DNA of 64,000 bases from Kingdonia uniflora (GCA_014058105.1 JACGCM010001497.1:2790001-2854000), one strand, 5' to 3'. Shown: positions 1 through 10,574, numbered from the stretch's first letter. Program-made: numbers and translations. Notes: generated from the letters alone by a model not told the origin.

Positions 1-189
1 TTCCATTGGATGTTGCAGGATTTGATGATCACCATGGGCTTCGTGTGGTTTGCCAGAAGTTACGGCAAAGCAAGGCATGTGAGTAGGTTTTTCAGGATGG
101 AGTGGGTGACAAGAAGCTATTTAAGTCGTTTCTTTTGCTGTTTAGTACGTCAAAGTGGTACAACAGGGAATTGGGCATCGCCGTGTTCT

Positions 190-350
190 CACATCTACAG
201 TTCTGGCTTGAGCAGGAGCTCAAGGTTCCTAAGTGGGGGAGCCATGATCCAGGAGGATATAGGGGATTCCCACATCTCTAGTTCTGGCTTGAGCGGGAGC
301 TCAAGCCTCCTAAATGGGGAAGCCATGATCCAGGAGGATCTAGGAAAAAC
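190..350 (+). repeat. 81-bp direct repeat, two copies
   Basis: Two copies of a unit starting TTCTGGCTTGAGC begin at 201 and 282, a period of 81 bp. Each includes GCCATGATCCAGGAGGAT. They lie in the LTR-like sequence upstream of the TTCGAA palindromes. Confidence 0.8.
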
Positions 351-364
351 TGGAGTTTTTACCA

Positions 365-475
365 AAGTCGTTCGAACGAGGTTGAGAGTCGTTCGAATGA
401 CTTGAACCCTTGGGCCAAAGTTTCAGGGGAGGTGTTCGGTCGTTCGAACGACCTATGGGTTCGTTCGAACGGCTA
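365..475. repeat. TTCGAA palindrome cluster 1
   Basis: Four or more sites share a TTCGAA core. TCGTTCGAACGA at 368-379 is followed 21 bp later by TCGTTCGAATGA at 389. A perfect 16-bp palindrome, GGTCGTTCGAACGACC, lies at 438-453, and another site follows near 460. The cluster lies about 100-200 bp upstream of a TATA box, where an LTR promoter would carry its regulatory sites. The two-site module with 21-bp spacing recurs at 22045-22079. Confidence 0.85.
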
Positions 476-637
476 TCATAATTCTAGTTCTAGTTTAAGA
501 GTTTTAAATACATTTTAGAGTTGGATTAGAGTTGGATTTCGAGTTGGATTGTAACTAGGACTTGCAACCTCTATAAAAGGACAAGCCTAGGCTAGAGTTA
601 ATTATCTAGACGTAGATCATTGTTTAGAGTTTCCTTT

Positions 638-769
638 AGATCTGAAAGATTTGTAACTAGGGTTTGTAACTTTCGATGAAGGGCAAGACAAGGCAAGGTT
701 AGATCTGAGAGATTTGTAACTAGGGTTTGTAACATTCGATGAAAGGCAAGACTAGGCAAGGTTAGATCT
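638..769 (+). repeat. 63-bp tandem repeat
   Basis: AGATCT recurs at 638, 701 and 764, delimiting two near-identical 63-bp units that contain GATTTGTAACTAGGGTTTG. They lie downstream of the TATA box, in the probable leader part of the LTR-like sequence. Confidence 0.85.
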
Positions 770-889
770 ATGCTAAGCTCATTTTTTTAAGCAATTGAAG
801 CTTATTTTTCCCATCAAATTTGTGTTCTTCGGATTCTTTACTAATACAGGCTTCTTAATCGTATTGTGGATTATTCTCTCTTCTAAATT

Positions 890-1950
890 ATGATGTATTA
901 ACTTTCAAAAAAAAAAAAATCAGGTTATATTACTTTACTATTTTTCAAAATTTGAAATTTGTGCTGTAGTTATCCATTTAGAGTGTAAAGTCTATAGTTA
1001 TCTAACTGCCCCGTCTCAGAAAATAAACAATACTAGGTCATAGGAGTGCAGTTGGGGGTAGTTATTGGACAACTAGCAACAGTAGTTAATGTCTATATGG
1101 AGCGAAAGCGAGAACAATCAGTAGATATCCATGTCCCAACGTCCCAGCACCAATGTCCTGAAGATTGATTGTTTTCCAGCTACCGTAGCGTGAAGCAGGT
1201 CGGTCTTTGGGGGCCCTTCGCTAACGTGAGGCAAGACATATTCTTGGACTGATATTTGGTCAAAATTTCGATTAGATTTAACACTGTCCATCTGTATTTT
1301 GTAGGAGGCGTAGTACAAAAGGTCGTTTCAGATTTCTCGGCCTTCTTTCATCAATGTTCAGGATTTTCTTCATATGAAGGAACCCTTATACTAATCTCTA
1401 CTGTTATTAACTTTAAGTCGTTACAGATTTCTCGGCCTTCTTTCATCAATGTTCAGGATTTTCTTCATATGAAGGAACCCTTATACTAATCTCTACTGTT
1501 ATTAACTTTAATAGGCGTTCCATATATGTCATTATGCTTTCCTTCTATTCATTAAATGAGGACAGTGAAGCCCTTTAAAACAAGTTGGAAGAAACACAAA
1601 AAATTAAAGCACTGCAGCAGAAACTTAGGAGAACCTATCATACAACATTTATATCTTAAACGTTTAGTGTTAAGAAGCTGCTTTAACTAGCTTACATGTA
1701 TAGTAATCGCCACAAGAGGCAGTAAAGCAATCAATTAGGATTCTCACAGTATGGATTTATAATTAAGAGTAGAGATCAGCCAGTCAATAGAACTTCTAAT
1801 TAAACCCAAGTTAGGCCTGAGATGATATAATGATATAAATACAAGGGTGATGTACGAAAGATATATATGAACACGAATGGCTGTTTTAATGCCACAATAA
1901 TGTACAGAAGCTTGGCGCCTCCGCCAAAACCGGAAGAAAGAAGAAGAAGG
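890..1950. other. No supported gene; one tandem duplication
   Basis: This is AT-rich sequence without a recognisable coding region. A 66-codon minus-strand frame at 1118-1318 has no motif I know. A PSKR1-like kinase domain would be expected here if the receptor pseudogene downstream (minus strand) were complete, but I could not find kinase motifs. The only clear structure is the 95-bp duplication at 1323-1512. Confidence 0.6.
1323..1512 (+). repeat. 95-bp tandem duplication
   Basis: The text CAGATTTCTCGGCCTTC and the roughly 80 bases after it are repeated almost exactly, with GATTTCTCGG starting at 1331 and again at 1426. The near identity suggests a recent local duplication. Confidence 0.9.
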
Positions 1951-2817
1951 GATGTTTTACCTTAGAGCCATAGGACGAACACGTCTATGTTTCCTTCTTT
2001 TCCCAACATTTGGTAGTATCCATCCGGACCTATTGCTACTCCAGCTCCAAACGGCAGTCCTACATTCTTCATTATGCGAGGATGGAGATTCATTTGGTTC
2101 AATTCTTGATATATGGGGATAGTTGCAATCAAGAAGAGCCTTCAAAACTTGAACATGAAAATGTTAAGAATTGACCTCCTTGAGGCACAATACCGACCAA
2201 GTGATTATATGCTACACTGAGTATTGACAGAAAGTTGAGATTGGTCAGTGAAGTGGGTATGACTCCAGACAGATTATATGTGATAAATCCAATGTCTCCA
2301 AACTGCTCATAGCCTATAATTCATGTGGTCCACGTAGATTATTTGATTTCAGAATCAATACATGCAGCTTCTGCCAGTTCCCAAACTCTGGCCAGATTGG
2401 ACCACTTAGTCTGTTATATCCCAGGTCTAAAGATGGACGAGAAACTTGATATCTGATTATATTGTCGACGCTTACGGAAAAGAGGGAGGACTTTGAGCTC
2501 TACAAAAGCAGGAGGATTGCAGCCGATGGGGTTGTCCAGAAAAAGAGTTGCTGGACAAGTCTAAGTAAAACAGATATTCTAGCCTGTTAAACCAGTAAGG
2601 AATTGCAGCACCCAAGCCGTTCCCTGACAAATCCAAAAGCTGCAATTCAGTGGAGCTGCTCAACCATTTTGGTATTATACCAGCAAGACGACAATTTGCA
2701 ATGACCAGAACCTTGAACCTAAGGTTAATATCCGATGGCATTACTTTGCCATTGAAATTGGAAGTAAGAACTAGAACGGTTAAGTTTCTGAATTGTTGCA
2801 GAATTGTAAGAGCACCT

Positions 2818-3413
2818 TGTTGAGTCTCAAGCCCGAAAGCCACAAACTCCAAGTCGATTTGGGTTAGTCACAAACAAGCACAAACAAAGAAATACACAAC
2901 ACCAAGTTTATAGTGGTTCGGCAAATTACGTACGTCCACTTTCGAGAGAGATAGAGCAAATTGCATACGTCTACTTTCAAGAGAGAGAGAGTTTATTCAA
3001 GGTCCCAATTACAATTACTCAAACCCAATTTGGATTTCTTACTAAAAAAATCCCCTAAATGTTCTCACCAAAGGATTGTCAAAAGAGTGGCTCTCAAAGA
3101 ACTTAAGTTTCCTTTTATATAATAGGAAAACTATTTGCAATCACTCAAATCTCGAGGCAAGTCAAGGGTTCAACCAAAATCTCAAAAATAGAGAAATAGT
3201 CTGTCCGAACAGACCCAATTTTATTCGAACAAAGCCCATTTTATATTCGAACAAAAAATGTCCTGGGGTGCTTTATTCGAACAAAACCATTTTCTATTCG
3301 AACAAACAATCTCCTGAGTGTTCTATTCGAATAGACCAAAAGTCTGTTCGAATAGACTTTGTTTTGTTCGAACAAACACTAAGTCTATTCGAATAGAAAC
3401 CAGAGCATCAACA
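2818..3413 (-). repeat. 3' LTR of the Tork-like Copia element
   Basis: This is the 596-bp LTR at the pol-proximal end. It matches 7804-8390 along its length (for example AGCCACAAACTCCAAGTC) with scattered substitutions. It carries the TTCGAA cluster at 3200-3395. Confidence 0.93.
3200..3395. repeat. TTCGAA palindrome cluster 2
   Basis: About ten copies of TATTCGAACAAA or GTTCGAA-type sites lie in the sense-upstream (U3) part of the LTR. Adjacent sites are commonly 20-30 bp apart. The flanks of the TTCGAA core differ from those of the other LTR families in the window. Confidence 0.85.
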
Positions 3414-3430
3414 ATTATCCACCTCGGTGA
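3414..3430 (-). other. Polypurine tract of the Tork-like element
   Basis: Read on the minus strand, CACCGAGGTGGATAAT directly precedes the 3' LTR start TGTTGA. This is the expected position for the plus-strand primer, and the sequence is typical of Copia elements. Confidence 0.7.
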
Positions 3431-3735
3431 AGATTTCTTCAACCAAACGAACCGAAATCTGAGCCGAGCATCGCCAACATCCAAACGAAATCAAACAAAC
3501 CCTCTCTACCATCAAATGTCCCCAAAGACCCAAGCACACAAACGACCCAAAAAAACCAACCAAACCAAGCGTCCCCAAAGGCCCAAATCCAAACAAAACA
3601 TCCCAAAGGACCAAGAAGCAAACCAAATGTCCTAATGAAACAAAATCGATTGCACCAAATCAATGGTTGCCTACGTACCTCCGCGGATCAAGTCGCCCGT
3701 AGTTCACTAAACATCCAATCAATCAACATGAAGAA
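3430..3735. other. Untranslated 3' region of the Tork-like element
   Basis: There is no supported gene. The sequence is C- and A-rich on the plus strand with runs such as CCAAACGAAATC. The overlapping frames on both strands are low-complexity translations without domains. It lies between the end of pol and the polypurine tract. Confidence 0.6.
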
Positions 3736-6700
3736 TTTGAACTAAGTCCAAACAATGATTGAACTTAATTCCCGAAACAACTTTCGTAAACATATCCGCC
3801 GGGTTATCTTTGGTGTGAATCTTCTTTAGTAGAATCTCACCCTCCTCCAGAACTTCTCAAACAAAGTGATAGCGCACATCAATATGCTTTGTGCCCTGGT
3901 GATAAACCTGATCTTTGGCCAAGAAGATAACGCTCTGACTATCACAATAAACATCAAGATGATCCATCTTAATGCCTAAATCGCGCAGAAGATCTTTCAT
4001 CCAAATGGATTCCTTTATCGCCTCAGTCACTGCCATATACTCTGCCTCGGTAGTAGACAGTGCCACCATTGACTATAGCGTGAATCTCTAACTAACCGGC
4101 CCTCCACCCAATGTAAATACATACCTGGTAGTAAACCGCCGTTTATCCAAGTCACCCATATAGTCAGAATCCACATAACCCACACAGAACCGATCAGTGG
4201 AATTTTGTTTACAAAATTCCAAACCAATATCCATATTACCTTTGATATATTGTAGAATACATTTTACAGCTCGTCAATGATCTCTACCCGGATCATGCAT
4301 ATATCGGCTAACCATACCAACCGCCTATAAAATATCTGGCCAAGTACATACCATAGCATACATCAAGCTACCAACCGCGCTAGCATAAGGAACTTGACTC
4401 ATATAATCACGTTCATCATCAGTGTTTGGAGACATAGAAGTCTTAAGCTTAAAATGAAGAGCAATGGGAGTACTTACAAATTTTGTGTTACCATCAATAC
4501 CAAATCTCTGAAGTACCTTCCTCATATACAAAGTCTGAGAGAGACGCACCATTCCATTCTCTCTATCTCTATAAATCTCCATACCAAGAATCTTTTTCGT
4601 ATCACCAAGATCCTTAATTTCAAATTCTTTACCCATTTGCCTTTTCAGCTTATCAATCTCGTTTTTGTGCTTACACGCAATAAGCATATCATCCACATAC
4701 AAAAGTAAGTAAATAAAGGACCCATCACGTAGCTTGCGTAAGTAGACACAGTGGTCATAATGATTCCGCTTCTACTTCTGCCCAATCATAAACTGATCAA
4801 ACCGTTTGTACCATTGTCTTGGAGACTGCTTCAAACCGTACAACGACCTTTTCAGCTTACACATATAGTCTCCCTTTCCCACAACCGTAAACCCACTCGG
4901 CTGAGTCATATAGATCTCTTCTTTCAAATTCCCATGTAAGAACGTTGTCTTAACATCAAGTTGTTGCAACTCTAAATTGAATTGCACTACTAAGGCCAAT
5001 AGGATCCGTATGGAAGAATGTTTCACTACCGGAGAAAATACCTCATTGTAATCGATCCCTTCCCTTTGAGCGTATCCCTTGGCTACAAGTTTCACCTTAA
5101 TGTGCATTTCATCATCAAGAGATCCCAGTTTCTTAGTGTAGAGCCATTTACAAGCGATTACTTTCTTTCCTTTCGGCAACTTCGAAAGTTCCCAAGTTCC
5201 ATTTTTAAAAAGAGAGAACATCAATTCCTTCATTGCTCCCTCCCATTGTTTAGCCTCAGAACGTAAATAGCCCCCTTATAGGTGGAGGGAACATCCTCTT
5301 CAACGACCGGAAGTGCATATGCTACCATGGCCTTTGCTTTTGGAAGCACCATATCTTTTGTAAGCCAACTCGGTTTGCTTACATCACTCTTTGGTTTACT
5401 CTTTGCGATTGAGTCCACTATCGGAAACTCTTCATCCGTACTACTAAATGCTCCACCTTCATCCGTGTCTACATCATTTGGAACATGTCCTAATGGTTCA
5501 TCACCCATTATCACACCGGTATATGACCTCCCTCTAAGTACAAAACTCTTTGGCCAATGTGATGATGCATCAATCTCCACCCACTGCAATACCCCACTGG
5601 TCGTCTCCTCTGTGTGCCCAGAGTCATGTAACTTCATCATAGAAGCCTCATCAAAAGTGATATCTCTGCTCAGAATGATCTTTCTGTCTCTCGTATCCCA
5701 CAACTTATAACCTTTCACACCCTTCTTCTTACCCAAAAAAAGGACCTTTCTTGCTCGTGGATCCAACTTACCATCCTTAACATAATAGTATGCCGGGCAC
5801 CCAAACATACGAAGAGTATCATAATCTATAGCAGGTTCCCCCAACGAACCTTCTATTGGTGTTTTACTCTCAATTGCAGTCGAAGGCAACCTATTAACAA
5901 GATAGCATGCATATGTCAAAGCCTCAGCCCAAAACGCCTTGCCCAACCCAGAATTGGATAACATACACTGAACCTTCTCCAGTAAAGTACAATTCATGCG
6001 CTCGGCTACCCCGTTTTGTTGCGGTGTCTCTCTAACCATGAAGTGTCGAGCTATCCCTTCATCTCGACATAATTGCAAGAATGGATCACTAGTGTACTCC
6101 CCACCATTATCCGAATGGAGTGGCTTGATCTTTCTACCGGTCTGAGTCTCAATCAACTTCTTCCACGTCATAGTGTACACCCAAACTCGCCTAAAAAATT
6201 CATCCACAAAAGACATAAAGTAATGCTTCCCCCCTAGCGATGCATTCTTGGAGGGACCCCAAACATCAGAGTGAACATAATCAAGAGTTTCACGAGTACG
6301 ATGAATCGCGGTGCCAAACTTAACTCTTGTCTGCTTGCCCAGAATGCAGTGTTCGTAAAAATCCAATTTGCACATCTTAGTACCTTTCAAAATCCCCTGG
6401 TTCGCGAGAACTTTCAAAGATTTTTCTCCCACATGTACCAAACGCATGTGCCATAGCCGCGTAGTATCTTTGGAAGTGCGCTCCTCTCTTCCCGCGGTAG
6501 AAACCTCACCAAGAACAGTTGTACCATCCAAATAGTACAAGTTATTACTTCTTCTGTTACCCTTCAATATAGCCATGGCTCCCTTAAGAACCATCTTTAC
6601 CCCATTCTTAGACACAACTTTAGTTGAATGGTACCTATCCCCATTATGCGGCATGAATTATCATTTCCCATCACCACCGCTCTATCTTTTAGTAATTTTA

Positions 6701-6840
6701 AACTAGAAAAACACGCCATTTCGGGACAAATATGATAAGTAGCACCCGAATCTAAAATCTATTCATTTGTATCAATAATACATGCACTAAAAGTTATAGT
6801 AAAAGAGAAGTCCGAATTATTACCTCCCATTTCTGTGTCC
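3735..6840 (-). pseudogene. Copia pol: protease, integrase, RT and RNase H
   Basis: The protease motif DSGATYH is near 6755. Integrase (6654-5230) shows the zinc-binding pattern ending in CKLDFYEHC and the catalytic surroundings HSDVWGP and SDNGGEY...PQQNGVAER. The text YTMTWKKLIETQTGRK lacks residues normally found there, so a short internal deletion is likely. RT begins at 5233 (WLYTKK, LQQLDVKTTFLHG, LYGLKQSPRQWY), and the catalytic text YVDDMLIA lies near 4690. RNase H follows ([22 protein letters not shown]) to about 3857 and a tail to about 3735. In-frame stops occur at about 4770, 4324 and elsewhere, so no full polyprotein can be made. Confidence 0.92.
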
Positions 6841-6889
6841 TAAGCCAATTTTACAGAAGAACCCAATTTTCTCGTTTTCTTCTTCTTGA

Positions 6890-7643
6890 GAGCGGGACAA
6901 TCAACCTTTCAATGTCCTGTTTCCTTGCAAAACGCGCATTGGTCCTTAGTTAAATTGTTTCAGTTTCCCCCATGACTTCCCGATTTTGATCGAGAGTTGT
7001 TTCCAAATGGCTTCTTTTTATCAGAGGATTTTCCTTGAACTGTTAGTATATCGGATGTAGACTTGTCGGTCTCGTGTTTCTCCTTTCTCCGATACTCGTG
7101 GTTAACTACAGCCGTAGTCACATCCGTGTACTTCAAAGAACTCTTTCTATAAGTTATCATAGTGACAAAGTGTTAAAACTCTTCTGGAAATGAGTTTAAG
7201 AACAAGAGAGCTTTATCTTCATCTCCAACTAGCCTTTCAAGATTCGCTAAGTCGGCCAACAACTTAGTGAAGCCATTCAAATGCTCAGACATACTAATCC
7301 CTTACCTCATAGCGAAGCGATAAAGTTTCATCTTCAAGTGGAGTCGATTTTGGATGCTCTTTACCAAGTACTTCTCCTCTAGTATCCGCCAAATTTCTTT
7401 TGCGGAAGTTTCATTCATCACAAGGTATTTAATGCCTTGAGCAAGACAAAATCGAATTTGGACACAAGCTCTCCTATTCATCTTCTGCCATACACTCTCT
7501 TCTATTTTATCAAGCTTGTCCTCTAATACCTCGTCTAAGTCTTGTTGACTTAGGGCATCAATAACTTCGTATCGCCACATGCCAAAGTTATTTGTGCCAT
7601 TGAATTTTTCAACTTCAATCTTTGCATTGTTGAACATCACCAT
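6890..7643 (-). pseudogene. Copia gag, Tork-like
   Basis: The reading frame starts MVMFNNAKIEVEKFNGTNNF at 7643, the usual opening of Tork-like gag (UBN2-type capsid). The capsid part continues to a stop near 7302. A second segment (7160-6960) is rich in K and S. A zinc knuckle follows in the form CAFCKETGH then KVDC, with a stop codon immediately after the His where many family members have Trp (TGG to TGA). The gene is broken in at least two places. Confidence 0.88.
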
Positions 7644-7784
7644 TGTATTTCTTTTCGGGGCCGAAGAACTAGCTTAAATTTCATCTCCCATGTTTTCCCC
7701 AATTTTCATGAACTAACCAAATCCAAAAACAAATTGAAATTGAGAAATCCTAAGTTACCTCAAAATCACACAACCAAGGATTTG

Positions 7785-7803
7785 ACCTCGCTCTTATACC
7801 AAT
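7785..7803 (-). other. Primer-binding site of the Tork-like element
   Basis: On the minus strand the 5' LTR end TCAACA is followed by ATTGGTATAAGAGCG. This is close to the usual complement of initiator methionine tRNA used by Copia elements (TGGTATCAGAGC). Confidence 0.8.
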
Positions 7804-8390
7804 TGTTGAGTCGTAAGCCCGGAAGCCACAAACTCCAAGTCAATTTGGGTTAGTAACAAACAGGCACAAACAAAGAAACACACAACACCAAGAATATAGT
7901 GGTTCGATAAATCGTCTATGTCTACTTTTGAGAGAGATAGAGTTTATTCAAGGTCCCAATTACAATCACTCAAACCCAATTTGGATTTATCACTCAAGAA
8001 ATCCCCCAAATATTCTCACCAAAGGATTTTCAAAAGGGTGGCTCTTAAAGAACTTAAGTTTTCTATTATATACTAGGGAAACTATTTACAATCGCTCAAA
8101 TTTCAAGGCAAGTCAAGGGTTCAACCAAAATCTCAAAAATGAGTTTTTCCAATTTCTGTTCGAACAGACAAATAGTCTGTTCGAACAAACCCAACATTAT
8201 TCGAACAAAGCCCATTTTCTATTCGAACAAAAATATCTCCTGGGATGCTTTATTCGAACAAAACCCTTTTTTATTCGAACAAACAATCTCCTGAGTGTTC
8301 TGTTCGAATAGACCCAAAGTCTGTTCAAATAGACTTTGTTATGTTCGAACATACACTAAGTCTATTCGAATAGACATGAGAGCATCAACA
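7804..8390 (-). repeat. 5' LTR of the Tork-like Copia element
   Basis: This 587-bp LTR begins TGTTGA at 7804 and ends TCAACA at 8390 on the plus strand, followed by the target duplication CACCT. It pairs with 2818-3413. TTCGAA palindromes occupy 8155-8375, which is the U3 end in the sense direction. Confidence 0.93.
8155..8375. repeat. TTCGAA palindrome cluster 3
   Basis: The cluster includes a perfect 16-bp palindrome, GTCTATTCGAATAGAC at 8360-8375, and TCTGTTCGAACAGA near 8157, with several half-degenerate copies between. It is the counterpart of cluster 2 in the other LTR. Confidence 0.85.
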
Positions 8391-8582
8391 CACCTAAAAT
8401 ATTATGTAGACTGGTATTTGAAAGAGAAAGTACAAAGAAACTTTAGATGTTCTTGAAACTCTCAGGGACTTCACTATTGAGGTAGTTCACGGCATGATTG
8501 ATACTTTCTAATTCTTTACAAAGAGACTATCAGGAATAGGCCCATAGAATAGATTGGTACCAAGGTCAGGAAAACTCAAACT

Positions 8583-8993
8583 AACATAAAATCAAGTCAC
8601 GGAAGTGGAAACTTTGAAGATTACGAAAACCTAATTAAAATTAGGGTTTTCTCTCAACTCTAAAACTCAAAATGAACATAAACTTAACTTCAAATTAAAA
8701 CTAAACAAAAGTTTAAACTAAAACCCAAATTGAACTAACTTCAATTCTTCAACTTTAACAACTCTATAAAATAGAGAACCTATTCTCCTTTTTATAGAAC
8801 TTAATGGGGTGGAAACCTAATTAGGAATATTCTAGAAACTGAGGAAAAGTATCATCTTAACCTTGTGTTAGTTAATTAGGAACTCCCTAAAAACCTACTA
8901 AGCATCTCTATCAGAGAGGCTTGAATCAAAAGAACATAAATCTAAATAGTCCGTTGTCATGTGAGAAACGATCATGAGAGATGATTCACATCA
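8583..8993 (-). mobile_element. Probable solo LTR inside the PSKR1-like pseudogene
   Basis: About 411 bp without coding sequence interrupts the receptor reading frame between NCTSMTR and LSFPDLG. On the minus strand it begins TGATGTGAATCATCTCTCAT, which resembles the LTR start of the gag-only element at 10184 (TGATATGGCACATCACTCAT). It contains a TATA-like text TATAAAAAGGAG and ends near ATGTTA. The flanks give an imperfect 5-bp duplication (CAAAC at 8578-8582, AAAAC at 8994-8998). It could be a solo LTR or a small non-autonomous element of the same family. Confidence 0.65.
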
Positions 8994-9952
8994 AAAACGA
9001 GTCATTGATGTACAGTTAAGATCAATTGGGCCACTAAGAGGGTTTCTTCCAAGCATAAGTAACTTAAGTGTGATGTAGAATTCGACAAGGAAGTAGGTAA
9101 ACTGCTGAAAAAATCATTTGAACTAGCTGAGAAATATCTTAACCTTTTAAGGCTCGTAAAAACGTCTAGAAGAGTTCTTGAAAAGAAGTTGTGGGATATA
9201 TCGAAGTGAACAAGATTTGTAAGGTTTCTGATTTTATTACTAAGTGGCCCATAAATCCTATTTTCTTGAAGGTATAAGGAGTTCAAGTTTTGAAGCCGGA
9301 ATATATCATCAGGTAAACTCCCCATGAGCTTATTGTTATAGCTGATAGAGAGATGACGTAGGAAATTAGAACTCCCAAAGCCAACTGGAAAATTTCCAGA
9401 AAAGGAGTTCATAGAGAAATTAAGAGCATGCATATGTATTGAATTTTCACAAACACTTGTGTCAATGCTATCCTGAAGTAAGTTATACGACATGTCCATA
9501 AACCTGATTGAAGGTAGATTTATGTTCTTAGGAATTGAGCCTGAAAATTCATTGTGGCTCAGATCAAGGACTTTTAAGCTCTGCATATGGAACACGTCAT
9601 ACGGGAGAGCACCTTTAAGGAAATTGTTCGATAGATTCAAGAATCTTAGCTGATCCAAAGAAACTAATGATCTAGAAAATATACCTCGCAGTTCTCTTCT
9701 CCCCAGCTTCAAACCAACAACTCTTTTGTCCCAAATATTAGAACCCCTTGATGAATATTTTCATCTCACACCAGGCTAACTATAATAATCAGTTATGTTC
9801 TACCCTATCCGTGATTCTAGGTTGGCCTTGAAATCTTCTAGTGCTCTCATGTCATTAGAGTTGCAGGTGCTCTGGTTAAGAGAATTTAAGACCTGTGGGT
9901 AGGAACAAAAGACTAGGAAAATAAACAACACCCAAGAGTATTCAACGCCCAT

Positions 9953-10183
9953 CTTTTCAAGCAACACAGAAGAGAGGGATACAAAATAAGCAAGAAGGAA
10001 AGAACTTTAACTTAAGAAATATATAGGATAGAATTCATAGGACTTAGCTGAAAACAAAGACAGATACATTACATTAAGCTAGAATTATAAATTAATCATA
10101 TTTTGTTAATCTTATATATTAGGCGGACGATCGTGATGATAGAGAAACAAATATAAATAGAGTTCACAAGAAATGAGCCATTA
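9953..10183. other. Upstream flank of the receptor pseudogene
   Basis: This is AT-rich sequence with no gene. It would have held the promoter of the minus-strand PSKR1-like gene. No convincing promoter element can be singled out. Confidence 0.5.
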
Positions 10184-10523
10184 TGATATGGCACATCACT
10201 CATAAGGCCGTCTACCTCCGTGAGACCTATGTTTATTTGATGTTTTATGTTTTATGTTTTAGCTTAAGCTCTGTTGGAGAGGTCTAATATGAGTTATTAG
10301 CAGCTTCCCAATTTAAGTAGAATTTTATTTCAATTAAAATTAGGGTTCCTAATTCTAACCTCTCTTGTGTTCTATAAAAAGGGAGGTCTAGGTTATTTGT
10401 TTCTCAATAGATTTTGATTAAAGTAAGTTAATTTATTTAGTCAAAACCCTAGTTTTCTCTAACTCTCAAATGCAACGTGATTTTCTTACGAATCTTGCTT
10501 CCGCGTTTGTAGTATTCACATCA
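10184..10523 (+). repeat. 5' LTR of the gag-only element
   Basis: A 340-bp LTR with a TATA-like text CTATAAAAAGGGAGG near 10373. It ends TTCACATCA directly before the primer-binding site. Confidence 0.88.
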
Positions 10524-10542
10524 ATTGGTACCAGAGTTGCGT
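10524..10542 (+). other. Primer-binding site of the gag-only element
   Basis: ATTGGTACCAGAGTTGCG follows the LTR end. It resembles the complement of initiator methionine tRNA with two or three mismatches. Confidence 0.75.
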
Positions 10543-10574
10543 GAGATCTAAGTGTAGTCAGTTTCAAAAGTAAA

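Larger units (their letters stand above)
1..890 (+). mobile_element. LTR-like sequence, truncated by window edge
   Basis: No protein is recognised here. The stretch has the layout of an LTR on the plus strand: short direct repeats, a cluster of TTCGAA palindromes (365-475), a TATA box in the text CTATAAAAGGACAAG near 571, then a leader. The minus strand of 52395-53135 resembles it in the same order (palindromes, TATA-like region, AATTGAAGC, then ATTGTGGATTA), so the two are probably LTRs of one family. An open frame at 10-405 has no recognisable domain and is probably chance. The left end lies outside the window, and the right end is uncertain, near a poly-A run at about 907-919. The family cannot be assigned without internal coding sequence. 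Confidence 0.45.
2818..8390 (-). mobile_element. Complete Copia element, Tork-like, with target duplication
   Basis: Two LTRs (2818-3413 and 7804-8390) begin TGTTGA and end TCAACA. The flanks carry a perfect 5-bp target site duplication, CACCT at 2813-2817 and 8391-8395. The order on the minus strand is 5' LTR, primer-binding site, gag, protease, integrase, reverse transcriptase, RNase H, purine tract, 3' LTR, which is the Copia order. The integrase text resembles Tork/Tnt1-type elements. Several in-frame stops and a small integrase deletion make it non-autonomous now. The insertion point lies inside an LRR codon run of the PSKR1-like gene. Confidence 0.95.
1950..9952 (-). pseudogene. PSKR1-like leucine-rich-repeat receptor pseudogene
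   Basis: The PSKR family binds the sulfated peptide phytosulfokine at the plasma membrane through an LRR ectodomain. The start codon is at 9952-9950, followed by a hydrophobic signal peptide (MGVEYSWVLFIFLVFCSY), then CNSNDMRALEDFKANLESRIG and an in-frame stop. LRRs run 9712-9002 (GSLPDDIFRLQNLNSLYLQE; NKIRNLTNLVHFDISHN), continue at 8582-8391 (DLGTN; SFKN), and resume at 2812-2472 with ILQQFRNLTVLVL, VLVIANCRLAG and LSSSTELQLLDLSGN, all in PSKR1 order. Further LRRs (RLSGPIWPEFGN; then LSVAYN) reach about 2165, with frameshifts. A possible membrane-proximal piece follows. No kinase domain is visible, so the gene appears truncated at its 3' end. A solo LTR and a complete Copia element interrupt it. 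The family call is from remembered similarity; the host gene is clearly dead. Confidence 0.85.

Noticed and set aside
1118..1318. Kinase domain of the PSKR1-like receptor
   Set aside because: No glycine loop, VAIK, HRD or DFG-type motif could be read here or elsewhere downstream of 1950.
3200..3395. TTCGAA clusters as heat-shock elements
   Set aside because: Heat-shock elements need TTC and GAA separated by two bases (TTCnnGAA); here they are adjacent, so the motif does not fit.
3408..3663. Overlapping minus-strand frames (MVCFLVLWDVLFGFG and MIWCNRFCFIRTFG)
   Set aside because: Low-complexity translations of a C/A-rich untranslated region inside the Copia element, with two frames equally open and no domain.
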